A stretch of 14,967 bases of DNA from Patescibacteria group bacterium (GTDB lineage: Bacteria; Patescibacteriota; Minisyncoccia; Phycocordibacterales; UBA2100): the NCBI GenBank assembly GCA_024654485.1, contig JANLHO010000005.1:1-14967 (forward strand), given 5' to 3'. Shown here in pieces: positions 1 through 5,967 of the stretch. Below the pieces are notes generated by a model. The model had not been told where the DNA came from. It ran no database searches and saw nothing but the letters and a program-made list of their open reading frames with translations. Positions within the stretch are counted from its first letter, which is position 1; every line of letters starts with the position of its first letter. Made by a program: the position numbers and the translations under genes.

Positions 1-111
1 GTTACAATGAAAAGCGAGATCCCATTCGGACCATTTCTCGTCACGTCATGCTTGTTGATGTGGTTAGCGCTTCTTTACAACGTGCCTATATCGTTCATAT
101 GGCAATTTTGA
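1..111 (+). CDS. pilD: Prepilin peptidase (type IV leader peptidase), C-terminal end only
   Basis: Frame 1 is open from the window edge to a TGA at 109-111, giving 36 residues. The stretch SEIPFGPFLV followed by a hydrophobic segment (CLLMWLALLYNV) matches the end of A24-family prepilin peptidases, where a K-x-(I/L)-P-F-G-P-F-L motif precedes the last membrane helix. The catalytic aspartates would lie upstream of the window. By family knowledge the enzyme is an inner-membrane aspartic protease that cleaves prepilin leaders after Gly and methylates the new N-terminal residue. The four genes that follow all encode its kind of substrate, which supports the call strongly. Its stop overlaps the start of the first prepilin by 13 nt, suggesting translational coupling. 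Confidence 0.72.
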   Translation, partial: VTMKSEIPFGPFLVTSCLLMWLALLYNVPISFIWQF

Positions 112-782
112 GCCGACATAGAACATCGAACAGCGAACAAAGAAACGTGGGCCGGTCTCCGGTCTCCGGTCTCTGGTCTCGGCGCGCGGAGCGCGGCTCG
201 CGTGGGTTCACTCTGATAGAGCTGTTGGCCGTGACGGCGATAATAGCGCTTATAACGAGTATTGTACTGGTCAACAATAACCGCTTTGGCGGTGTCGTTC
301 TGCTTGAGAACCTCACGTATGACGTTGCGCTTTCCGTCCGACAAGCTCAAGTCTACGGCATATCGGTGGCGCGCTTCGGGTCCAGCGAGTTCGTTTCGGG
401 CTACGGGGTACACATGAGCATCTCAAGCCCGAGCACATACGCCCTGTTCGCCGATGTGTCTTCCAGCGGTCTGTATGATTGTCCCGTTCCCGGCTCGCCC
501 GGATGCGAGCTGGTAAGCGCCGCCAATATTCGTCAGGGATATCAGGTGCTATCTCTTTGCGCGACGCCCATCGGTGGGATTGAGAGTTGCAGTGAAATAT
601 CCCGCTTAGACATACTGTTCAAACGCCCGGAACCCGATGCATGGATAAGCAGGAACGGCGATTCGTGTACCGTAAACAACAGTTCGTGCATGGAAAGCGC
701 GCGCATAGTACTCTCGTCGCCGCGTGGCGATACGATGAGCGTTGTCATAGAAGCCAACGGGCAGATAGCGGTACAAAAGTAG
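99..782 (+). CDS. Prepilin-like protein, FimT/GspH type
   Basis: 227 residues from ATG 99; an in-frame ATG at 48 would overlap the peptidase gene more deeply. The class III prepilin signal is clear: cleavage expected between Gly36 and Phe37 in RG|FTLIELLAV, with Glu at +5 (Glu41) and a hydrophobic helix over about residues 37-56. Next comes a segment like the GspH/FimT helix (DVALSVRQAQVYG), four to six cysteines in the body, and a C-terminal IVLSSPRGD...VVIEANGQI strand pattern typical of FimT/GspH. Family role: minor pseudopilin in the tip or priming complex of a type IV pilus or type II-like secretion pilus. The leader is 36 residues, long for the family, because it contains heptamer repeats (121-180). 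It lies between pilD and three further prepilins, so one operon is likely. FimT versus GspH cannot be decided. Confidence 0.8.
   Translation: MAILSRHRTSNSEQRNVGRSPVSGLWSRRAERGSRGFTLIELLAVTAIIALITSIVLVNNNRFGGVVLLENLTYDVALSVRQAQVYGISVARFGSSEFVSGYGVHMSISSPSTYALFADVSSSGLYDCPVPGSPGCELVSAANIRQGYQVLSLCATPIGGIESCSEISRLDILFKRPEPDAWISRNGDSCTVNNSSCMESARIVLSSPRGDTMSVVIEANGQIAVQK
121..180 (+). repeat. Two heptamer arrays inside the leader of the first prepilin
   Basis: Bases 121-141 are three 7-nt units of GAACAKC type (gaacatc, gaacagc, gaacaaa). Bases 154-180 are nearly four units of GGTCTCC/GGTCTCT. Both are read as leader peptide (SNSEQRN and SPVSGLWSR) upstream of the Gly36/Phe37 cleavage site, so the mature pilin is untouched. 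Confidence 0.85.
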
Positions 783-783
783 T

Positions 784-1539
784 ATGCGAGACCAGAGACC
801 GGAGACCAGAGACCAGAGAATACGCGATCGCTTCTGTTCGCTGCCTGCCCCGTCGGCTAAGCCGTATTCGGGGTTCGCTGCCTGCCCCGTCGGCGAAGCT
901 GTATTCGGGGTTCGCTGCCTGCCCCGTCGGCGAAGCCGTATTCGGGGTTCGCTGTCGCGGAGCGGCACGCGCGGATTCACTCTTGTGGAGATGATAGTCG
1001 CGGTAGGGCTTTTTGCCGTAGTCATGGTCGTGTGCGTGAGTACGCTGCTGTCGCTCGTAAACGCCAACAGGAAAGCTCAGGCGCTTCAGTCGGTTATGAA
1101 CAACCTGAATATCGCGCTTGACGGGATGGTCAGAAGTGCGCGTGCGGGAAGCGTATATCACGGCGCAGGCGGAGGGGCTTCGTGCGGCGGTCTAAACTAC
1201 AACACGCCGTATGATTGCGTCTCCGGAGGCACCATTTTCGCGTTTGAACCATACGGCAACTCGTCCGCCGATCAGCCGTGGGTCTACAGCTTCGCAGAGG
1301 ACGAGAACGGCATAGGGCGTATCTACAAGTCCGAGAACGGCGGTACCCCGATACCCGTCACCGCACCCGAGGTAATCATAAAGGACGCGCAGTTTTATGT
1401 GGTGGGAACGACGCGTGGCGATACTACGCAGCCGAAGGTTGTAATTGTCGTCAAAGGAGAAGCCGGCGTCCCAGGTTCAAAAGCTCAAACGACCTTCCAC
1501 ATACAGGCGACCGCCGTGCAGCGCCTTCTTGACCTATGA
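784..1539 (+). CDS. Prepilin-like protein, PilW/GspJ type
   Basis: 251 residues from ATG 784, one base after the previous stop. The prepilin site is GTRG|FTLVEMIVAV, cleavage after Gly64, with Glu at +5 (Glu69), then the hydrophobic helix GLFAVVMVVCVSTLLSLV and a polar NANRKAQALQ segment as in GspJ/PilW. The mature protein is about 187 residues. The 64-residue leader is extraordinary: it is built from a heptamer array (788-816) and three copies of a 37-nt repeat (837-947). Short leaders of about 6-30 residues are usual. Either all of it is translated and removed by PilD, or translation starts later; no ATG lies between the repeats and the cleavage site, so a GTG/TTG start such as one near 948-975 would be needed. 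Its role would be minor pseudopilin in the tip complex with its neighbours. Confidence 0.8.
   Translation: MRDQRPETRDQRIRDRFCSLPAPSAKPYSGFAACPVGEAVFGVRCLPRRRSRIRGSLSRSGTRGFTLVEMIVAVGLFAVVMVVCVSTLLSLVNANRKAQALQSVMNNLNIALDGMVRSARAGSVYHGAGGGASCGGLNYNTPYDCVSGGTIFAFEPYGNSSADQPWVYSFAEDENGIGRIYKSENGGTPIPVTAPEVIIKDAQFYVVGTTRGDTTQPKVVIVVKGEAGVPGSKAQTTFHIQATAVQRLLDL
788..816 (+). repeat. Heptamer array, inverted relative to 154-180
   Basis: Units of the type AGACCRG with 7-nt period. Bases 788-807 are an exact reverse complement of 161-180, so the first prepilin's mature coding region lies between inverted repeats of 20 bp. Here the array encodes RDQRPETRDQR at the start of the second prepilin leader. 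Confidence 0.85.
837..947 (+). repeat. Three tandem copies of a 37-nt hairpin repeat, read in all three frames
   Basis: Copies at 837-873, 874-910 and 911-947, with a partial fourth start (ttcgctg) at 948. Each holds nested inverted repeats (CCCCG...CGGGG around CGGC-gaa-GCCG). As 37 is not a multiple of 3, the copies are translated in successive frames as SLPAPSAKPYSG, FAACPVGEAVFG and VRCLPRRRSRIRG; three copies total 111 nt, so the frame is restored. Copy 1 has CTAAG where copies 2 and 3 have CGAAG; the CTAAG form would create a TAA stop in copy 2's frame but is harmless in copy 1's. Confidence 0.9.
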
Positions 1540-2165
1540 TGAGTAAGCCCGAAGCCAGCAGCCCGAAGCCAGCAGCCAAATCTCAAGGTGAGGGTTGGCT
1601 CCAAGCTCCAAGCTCCAAGCTCCAAGCTGGATTTACTCTTATTGAAACGATGGTCGCGGTAAGTCTTCTCACGGTGGCCATAGTCGCTCCGATGACGCTT
1701 GCGGCACGTAGTCTTGCTTCCGCTCTGTATGCACGCGACCAGATAACGGCTTTCTATCTGTCCCAAGAAGCCATTGAGTCGGTGCGTGCCATACGAGATT
1801 CTCAAATACTGCAGATAGCGCAAAGCGCCAGCGGGTCATCTATAGATATATTCGGACCGCTCCCGCTCGGCGACCAGCCTTTCACCATAGACGCCAGGAA
1901 GACGGATCCGGCGGAATCCATACAGTTGTGCCCCGGCACATGCCCGCCTCTCCAGACGGACGGCACGCTGTACGGCTATGAGACCGGATGGACAAACACG
2001 AACTTCGTCAGAGTGCTCAGGGTCGCGCTCGTCGCGGGCACGACGGACGAGGTGCGCGTTTCTGTTTCCGTGACATGGCGCACGGGCGGGATAGCGGAGC
2101 GGACATTTACGATATCAAGCGACCTTTATCGCTGGGTAAAAGACGGAAGCGGCGTCTCCTCGTGA
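1536..2165 (+). CDS. Prepilin-like protein, PilV/GspI type
   Basis: 209 residues. ATG 1536 overlaps the previous stop as ATGA; an in-frame ATG at 1539 is equally possible. The prepilin signal is LQAG|FTLIETMVAV, with cleavage after Gly32 and Glu at +5 (Glu37), followed by SLLTVAIVAPMTLAARSLASAL. That helix, and the short body containing two close cysteines (CPGTCPP, about residues 129-133), resemble PilV/GspI. The leader contains two repeat arrays (1547-1626). Tight overlap with the GspJ-like gene argues for translation as one operon and for co-assembly of the products. The assignment to PilV/GspI rests on helix style and gene order and is moderately sure; the prepilin class itself is very sure. 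Confidence 0.8.
   Translation: MMSKPEASSPKPAAKSQGEGWLQAPSSKLQAGFTLIETMVAVSLLTVAIVAPMTLAARSLASALYARDQITAFYLSQEAIESVRAIRDSQILQIAQSASGSSIDIFGPLPLGDQPFTIDARKTDPAESIQLCPGTCPPLQTDGTLYGYETGWTNTNFVRVLRVALVAGTTDEVRVSVSVTWRTGGIAERTFTISSDLYRWVKDGSGVSS
1547..1626 (+). repeat. 14-nt and 7-nt tandem arrays in the third prepilin leader
   Basis: Two exact 14-nt units (gcccgaagccagca) occupy 1547-1560 and 1561-1574; 14 is twice 7. Four exact CTCCAAG heptamers occupy 1599-1626 and end immediately before the codons for the cleavage-site residues AGF. They are translated as KPEASSPKPAA and LQAPSSKLQ. Confidence 0.9.
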
Positions 2166-2170
2166 AGAGT

Positions 2171-2758
2171 ATGAAAGAACAACGCACAACGCACAACGCA
2201 CAGACAAAAGACCGGAACCGCGTTCCATGGTCTCTTGTCTCACGTTTCTTGCCTCGCCGCGCCAAGCGCGGTCAGCGGGGTTTTACGCTGCTACTTGCCG
2301 CACTTATTTCTTCAATCGTGCTTGCGCTTGGCTCCTCAATCTTCTCCATCGCTCAGAAGCAGGTTACGCTCTCATCAATAGGGCGAGATTCGCAGTTCGC
2401 GTTTTACGCGGCGGATACTGCGGCGGAGTGCGCGCTATACTGGGATTTCCGGTACGGATATTTTGCCACATCAACTCTTGAGGGCACTCCTGATCCGGTG
2501 ACGTGCGACGGCCAGCCCATGGATGCCTCCGGACGCTCGGACACATTGCCCTACACGATGATATCGCAGCCGATGGACCTGTTCACTAGCGCGTCTCCTC
2601 CCAGCGATCTGTGCGCGCAGGTTACTGTGACAAAGTCGCTGGACGACACGACCGGCGCCATACGCACCGTCGTGCATGCCAACGGATACTCCACATCGTG
2701 CGCGACCATAACGACGAATCCGCGCGCGCTTGAACGCTCGGTGGAGCTGCACTACTAG
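2171..2758 (+). CDS. Prepilin-like protein, PilX/GspK type
   Basis: 195 residues from ATG 2171, six bases after the previous stop. The open frame extends upstream, but that part overlaps the third prepilin and is not credible. The signal is GQRG|FTLLLAALISSIVLAL, cleavage after Gly37. The residue at +5 is Leu, not Glu; GspK and several PilX-like pilins also lack Glu5, which fits a tip-capping subunit. The segment FAFYAADTAAECALYWD (about residues 73-89) is typical of PilX-like proteins. With the FimT/GspH-, PilW/GspJ- and PilV/GspI-like genes upstream, this completes a four-member minor pilin set, expected at the pilus tip. The leader carries a heptamer array (2181-2201) and a GGTCTCTTGTCTC fragment near 2228. 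Confidence 0.78.
   Translation: MKEQRTTHNAQTKDRNRVPWSLVSRFLPRRAKRGQRGFTLLLAALISSIVLALGSSIFSIAQKQVTLSSIGRDSQFAFYAADTAAECALYWDFRYGYFATSTLEGTPDPVTCDGQPMDASGRSDTLPYTMISQPMDLFTSASPPSDLCAQVTVTKSLDDTTGAIRTVVHANGYSTSCATITTNPRALERSVELHY
2181..2201 (+). repeat. Heptamer array (three AACGCAC units) in the fourth prepilin leader
   Basis: Three exact AACGCAC units at 2181-2187, 2188-2194 and 2195-2201, translated as part of EQRTTHNAQ. Confidence 0.85.
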
Positions 2759-2844
2759 ATGATGCCTAAGCCCCGCGGCGCATCATCGGAACGGGGTTTT
2801 TGGCGGAAGAATGGCTCAAACCGCCAGAAACCCCGTTCCGATGA
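2758..2844 (+). terminator. Overlapping, mutually exclusive hairpins after the pilin operon
   Basis: Arms 2783-2806 and 2821-2844 form a 24-bp stem with a single G-U wobble and a 14-nt loop. A second stem pairs GATGATGC (2758-2765) with GCATCATC (2780-2787), also with a 14-nt loop, and shares bases with the first, so only one can form. No strong T-run follows, so a classic intrinsic terminator is uncertain; mRNA stabilisation or a palindromic insertion are alternatives. Confidence 0.55.
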
Positions 2845-2911
2845 CGTCTCGGTACGCACTTGGAGGATTGTTGGACCTGATACGGTCGGACGACGCGATT
2901 GCAGTTTTTTC

Positions 2912-2940
2912 TAATCGCTATACGCTATACGCTAATCGCT
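2912..2940 (+). repeat. CGCTATA heptamer array upstream of ligA
   Basis: Two CGCTATA units (2916-2922, 2923-2929) flanked by variant units CTAATCG/CGCTAAT. The array sits directly before the ligA ATG at 2944. Each unit creates a TATACG, so it may also supply a -10 box. The rest of the gap 2845-2911 shows no gene. Confidence 0.75.
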
Positions 2941-2943
2941 TGT

Positions 2944-4971
2944 ATGCCCAGAATTCCTCAGACGACGCGCGACAGGTACGAGAAACTGAAGAGCGCGATA
3001 AATCACTACCGCACGCTCTACCACGTCTATGATAAGGAGGAGATGTCGCAGCAGGCGCTGGATTCTCTGAAGCACGAAATAGCCCTCATTGAGAGCGCGC
3101 ATCCGGGCATAATCGCACCCGACTCACCCACGCAGCGCGTTGCGGGGAAGCCCCTGCCGGGCTTCAAAAAAGTGCGCCACAAGGCAGCGCAATGGTCTTT
3201 CAACGATGCCTTTTCTCCCGAGGAGATGCGCGAGTGGGATGCGCGCGTCAAGAAGTTGCTGCATGCTGGCTTCGGCAAGGTGCAGCCTACCTATCTGTGC
3301 GAACTGAAGATAGACGGCCTCAAGGTAGTGCTGACGTACGAGAAAGGTCTTCTCACGACGGCCGCGACGCGCGGAGACGGCACCGTGGGCGAAGACGTGA
3401 CCCAGAACATAAAAACGATAGAATCCGTACCCCTATCTCTCACGCGCGCCATAGACATCATCGTGGAAGGGGAGGTGTGGATGAGCTCCAAGAGCCTTGA
3501 GTCGCTCAACAAATCGCGCGCGCGCGCGGGAGAGCCTCCTTTTGCCAACCCGCGCAATGCCGCGGCCGGCTCCATTCGCCAGCTTGACCCGAAAATAGCC
3601 GCGAGCCGCAAGCTGGACGTATTCATATACGACGTCGCGGCGACGAGCGAGGAATTTCCCAAGACACAGGAGGAGGAGCTTGGGTATATGCGGCAGCTCG
3701 GTCTAAAGGTAAACCCGCATCACCGAACTGCGGCGAGCATAGAGGATGCGATAGGCTTCTGGGAGTCGTGGAAAAAACGCGGTCGTCATCAAGACTACTG
3801 GATAGACGGCATCGTCGCCAAGGTCAACGAGAAAAAGTACGAAGACGCGCTCGGCTACACGGGCAAGGCGCCCAGATTCGCCATCGCATTCAAATTCCCC
3901 GCGGAGCAGGCTACAACCGTAGTGGAGGACATAGTGCTGCAGGTCGGGCGCACGGGCGTTCTGACACCCGTCGCTCATCTTCAGCCGGTGGTAGTGTCCG
4001 GTTCCACCGTCTCCCGAGCGACCCTGCACAACGAAGACGAGATAAAGCGGCTGGATGTGCGCATCGGGGACACGGTTATCCTTCAGAAGGCCGGCGACGT
4101 GATACCGGACATCGTCTCCGTCGTGAAGGAGCTACGGCCCAAGGGGAGCAAGGCGTACCAGTGGCCCAAGCTGGTGCCGGAGTGCGGCAACGGCGGCGCG
4201 ATAGAGCGCATCCCCGGACAAGCGGCGTGGCGGTGTGTGAACAAAGACTCTTTCGCAGTCGTCCGGCGACGCTTTCACAACTTCGTGGGGAAACACGCGC
4301 TTGATATAGACGGCTTGGGGAAAGAGCGTGTGGACCAGCTTCTGGAAAATGGCCTGGTTCAACACTACGACGACATTTTCACGCTCACCCAAGGCGACGT
4401 CTTGCCGCTTGAGGGCTTTGCGGAAATTTCCGCGAAGAAGCTCGTCGCCGCGATACAAAAATCGCGCCGCGTGGAGCTTGCGCGGCTCTTGGTCGGCCTT
4501 TCCATACCGCAGGTAGGGGAGGAGACCGCTATTCTTCTCGCGAAGAAATACAAGACCATTGATAGATTGGCGAAGGCGGATATGGAGGAGCTGGAACACA
4601 TAGAAGGCATCGGCCCAATAGTCGCGCGCGACATCACGGAATGGTTTGCCCTGAAACGCCACCAAAAGCTTGTCGCGAATCTCAAGAAAGTGCTCATCAT
4701 AACGAATCCCGCCTTCGCCAAAGCTTCGGCGGGCAAGCCTCTTCCTCTCGCGGACAAAGTCTTTGTCCTAACCGGAACACTCAAATCCATGAGCCGCGAC
4801 GAAGCCAAGGAGAAAATCCGCGCTCTGGGCGGCGATGTCTCAAGCTCCGTTTCCCCAAAGACAGACTACGTCGTTGCTGGTGCAGAGGCGGGCTCGAAAC
4901 TGAGCAAAGCGAAAGAATTAGGTGTCAAAATTCTTGAAGAGAACGATTTTTCTAGATTATTAAATGGATGA
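2944..4971 (+). CDS. ligA: NAD+-dependent DNA ligase LigA
   Basis: 675 residues, usual length for LigA. Start ATG 2944 gives MPRIPQTTRDRYEKL; the longer frame from 2899 would translate the heptamer array. Domain Ia about residues 1-80 (DSPTQRVAGKPLPGF). The adenylation domain has the nucleophile Lys122 in CELKIDG, then TRGDGTVGEDVTQNI, EGEVWM, NPRNAAAGSIRQLD, WIDGIVAKV and AFKFPAEQ. The OB domain (about 325-400) has VGRTGVLTPVA and ATLHNEDEI. The zinc-finger region (411-436) keeps Cys414 and Cys431, but the other two ligand positions are Val411 and Ser436, so tetrahedral zinc binding is probably lost. HhH repeats span about 515-570 and a BRCT domain about 600-675. A small palindromic repeat is inserted in frame between HhH and BRCT (NPAFAKASAGKP, 588-599). 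It seals nicks during replication and repair. Confidence 0.97.
   Translation: MPRIPQTTRDRYEKLKSAINHYRTLYHVYDKEEMSQQALDSLKHEIALIESAHPGIIAPDSPTQRVAGKPLPGFKKVRHKAAQWSFNDAFSPEEMREWDARVKKLLHAGFGKVQPTYLCELKIDGLKVVLTYEKGLLTTAATRGDGTVGEDVTQNIKTIESVPLSLTRAIDIIVEGEVWMSSKSLESLNKSRARAGEPPFANPRNAAAGSIRQLDPKIAASRKLDVFIYDVAATSEEFPKTQEEELGYMRQLGLKVNPHHRTAASIEDAIGFWESWKKRGRHQDYWIDGIVAKVNEKKYEDALGYTGKAPRFAIAFKFPAEQATTVVEDIVLQVGRTGVLTPVAHLQPVVVSGSTVSRATLHNEDEIKRLDVRIGDTVILQKAGDVIPDIVSVVKELRPKGSKAYQWPKLVPECGNGGAIERIPGQAAWRCVNKDSFAVVRRRFHNFVGKHALDIDGLGKERVDQLLENGLVQHYDDIFTLTQGDVLPLEGFAEISAKKLVAAIQKSRRVELARLLVGLSIPQVGEETAILLAKKYKTIDRLAKADMEELEHIEGIGPIVARDITEWFALKRHQKLVANLKKVLIITNPAFAKASAGKPLPLADKVFVLTGTLKSMSRDEAKEKIRALGGDVSSSVSPKTDYVVAGAEAGSKLSKAKELGVKILEENDFSRLLNG
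4708..4733 (+). repeat. Palindromic element inserted in frame in ligA
   Basis: CCCGCC (4708-4713) pairs with GGCGGG (4728-4733) around a 14-nt centre. It encodes PAFAKASAG, foreign to LigA, in the linker just ahead of the BRCT domain, where insertions would be tolerated. Confidence 0.7.
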
Positions 4972-4983
4972 TAATATTTTTGT

Positions 4984-5541
4984 ATGATTGAAAGTCTTGC
5001 GGGAGGTTCGAGCGGGCCTGCATCGAATGAAAGAATAAAACCTGTTCCTATACGTGTTTTTTCCACGGGCGGGACAATAGACTCCTCTCCTGAATATGAT
5101 CCCAATAAGAAAAGCGTTTTCCAGGGAACATACCTCCCAACAATGTTCACTCAAGCGAAACTTAATCCAGAACCGGTTATCGAGCCATTGATGCAAAAGG
5201 ATTCCGCAGACATTACTGCAGAAGACAGGCAACTGATTTTTGAACGTTGCATGGCCGCTCCGGAGAATCGCATGATAATTACGCACGGCACGGACACGTT
5301 GACTGAAACAGCAAGATTTCTAGGCGAGAGAGGCGTAGGAGACAAAACAGTTGTACTGGTCGGCTCATTCGTACCGTTATCGCAGGAAAATTCGGATGCC
5401 TTTTTCAATCTAGGTTACGCACATGCGGCAGCTCAACTATTGCCGCCGGGCGTATGGATTGCCATGAACGGAGATGTATTTGAGTGGGAGAATGTTCAGA
5501 AGAACCGGGAAAAGGGAAGGTTTGATAGGATTCACAAGTAG
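4984..5541 (+). CDS. Asparaginase-like protein, N-terminal catalytic domain only
   Basis: 185 residues against about 330 for bacterial L-asparaginases. The amidohydrolase signatures are present: FSTGGTID (nucleophile candidate Thr28), QKDSADIT (Ser74), THGTDTLTETA (Thr103, Asp104), VVLVGSFVP, and NVQKNR with Lys173 aligning with the catalytic Lys of type II enzymes. The C-terminal domain, which supplies contacts to the neighbouring subunit's active site, is missing, and the frame ends cleanly after GRFDRIHK. There is no signal peptide, so it should be cytoplasmic. It starts 12 nt after ligA. TAATAT at 4972-4977 stands exactly 6 nt before the ATG, suggesting its own leaderless promoter. It may hydrolyse asparagine or another amide, or bind a ligand without turnover; substrate not decided. 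Confidence 0.75.
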   Translation: MIESLAGGSSGPASNERIKPVPIRVFSTGGTIDSSPEYDPNKKSVFQGTYLPTMFTQAKLNPEPVIEPLMQKDSADITAEDRQLIFERCMAAPENRMIITHGTDTLTETARFLGERGVGDKTVVLVGSFVPLSQENSDAFFNLGYAHAAAQLLPPGVWIAMNGDVFEWENVQKNREKGRFDRIHK

Positions 5542-5557
5542 AGGTAACTGCCGTGAA

Positions 5558-5577
5558 AATTATGATATATCATAATT
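5558..5577. repeat. Perfect 20-bp AT-rich palindrome
   Basis: The two halves AATTATGATA and TATCATAATT are exact reverse complements with no loop. It lies 17 bp after the asparaginase-like stop. Could be a repressor operator or a weak hairpin; no T-run follows. Confidence 0.6.
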
Positions 5578-5624
5578 CTTGAATGGGGATAAGAGATCCC
5601 TGATACTTTGTCTTGGAGGCCGGA

Positions 5625-5699
5625 TCGGCGGTATAGTACGCGTATATGAGTGATGCGAAGGTAGACATTACAGCGCCAGTGAAGCTTGCGCGGTGTTGA
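5625..5699 (+). pseudogene. Remnant of a gatC promoter and 5' end, cut off by the toxin-antitoxin cassette
   Basis: Bases 5625-5648 match 6367-6390 (promoter and start of gatC) at 21 of 24 positions, including TATAGT eight bases before ATG. From ATG 5646 the frame reads MSDAKVDITAPVKLARC and stops at 5697-5699. Aligned to GatC (MGDKVDVAALAKLSRL) with one gap, about 9 of 16 residues agree, and VKLAR resembles the usual GatC KLAR. Loss of homology coincides with the TTGACG of the antitoxin promoter. Reading: the cassette landed in an older gatC 5' end, or the gatC 5' region was duplicated. A 17-residue peptide could still be made. Confidence 0.6.
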
Positions 5700-5732
5700 C
5701 GGAAAATGGTGATTAGTATAATATACTAATCA
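5696..5732 (+). promoter_or_regulatory. Antitoxin promoter with an overlapping operator dyad
   Basis: TTGACG at 5696-5701 is a good -35 box. The -10 region holds overlapping candidates TATAAT (5717-5722) and TATACT (5722-5727); the latter ends 6 nt before the ATG. A perfect dyad with 11-bp arms (TGATTAGTATA, centre A, then its complement) covers 5710-5732 and ends one base before the ATG. A repressor bound there would block RNA polymerase, as expected for autoregulation by the AbrB-type antitoxin. Confidence 0.75.
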
Positions 5733-5733
5733 T

Positions 5734-5964
5734 ATGATACAGAAAGTTCTCAAGGTGGGGACGTCGGCGGCTGTCACTATCCCCAAGAAGTCGCTTAAAG
5801 AGCTCGGCCTCAAGATAGGGGATTCAGTGGCGGTTACCGTCAATGTGGCGCACAAACGTCTTACCGTAGAACCCTCCGTTGCCGTTGACCGCGAGCTCGT
5901 GACATGGACGGATTCGTTCATAAAGAAATACAAACCCGCACTCAAGGCTCTCGCCAGTAAATAA
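5734..5964 (+). CDS. AbrB/MazE-type antitoxin
   Basis: 76 residues. The N-terminal half is an AbrB/SpoVT swapped-hairpin DNA-binding domain: VLKVGTSAAVTIPKKSLKELGLKIGDSV is recognisable in its G(T/N)S-x-x-(V/I)-x-I-P-K and L-x-x-G-D spacing, followed by a strand ending RLTVEP. The C-terminal tail, about residues 48-76 (DRELVTWTDSFIKKYKPALKALASK region), would bind and neutralise the toxin. It stops 3 nt before the Doc-like gene, the normal antitoxin-first order. The operator dyad over the -10 box implies autorepression by antitoxin or antitoxin-toxin complex. ATG 5734 lies so close to the promoter that the mRNA is probably leaderless. Confidence 0.85.
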   Translation: MIQKVLKVGTSAAVTIPKKSLKELGLKIGDSVAVTVNVAHKRLTVEPSVAVDRELVTWTDSFIKKYKPALKALASK

Positions 5965-5967
5965 CCC

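Noticed and set aside
837..960. The 37-nt direct repeats as a CRISPR array
   Set aside because: Units are directly adjacent with no spacers, and there are no cas genes.
745..1161. A minus-strand frame of 138 codons
   Set aside because: Its content is mostly the antisense of the 37-nt repeats and heptamers; it opposes two clear prepilin genes.
2811..3032. Short frame beginning in the hairpin loop before ligA
   Set aside because: It overlaps ligA in another frame and starts inside an inverted repeat.
4132..4665. Minus-strand frame of 177 codons inside ligA
   Set aside because: A shadow of ligA codon structure; no recognisable motif, no start signal.
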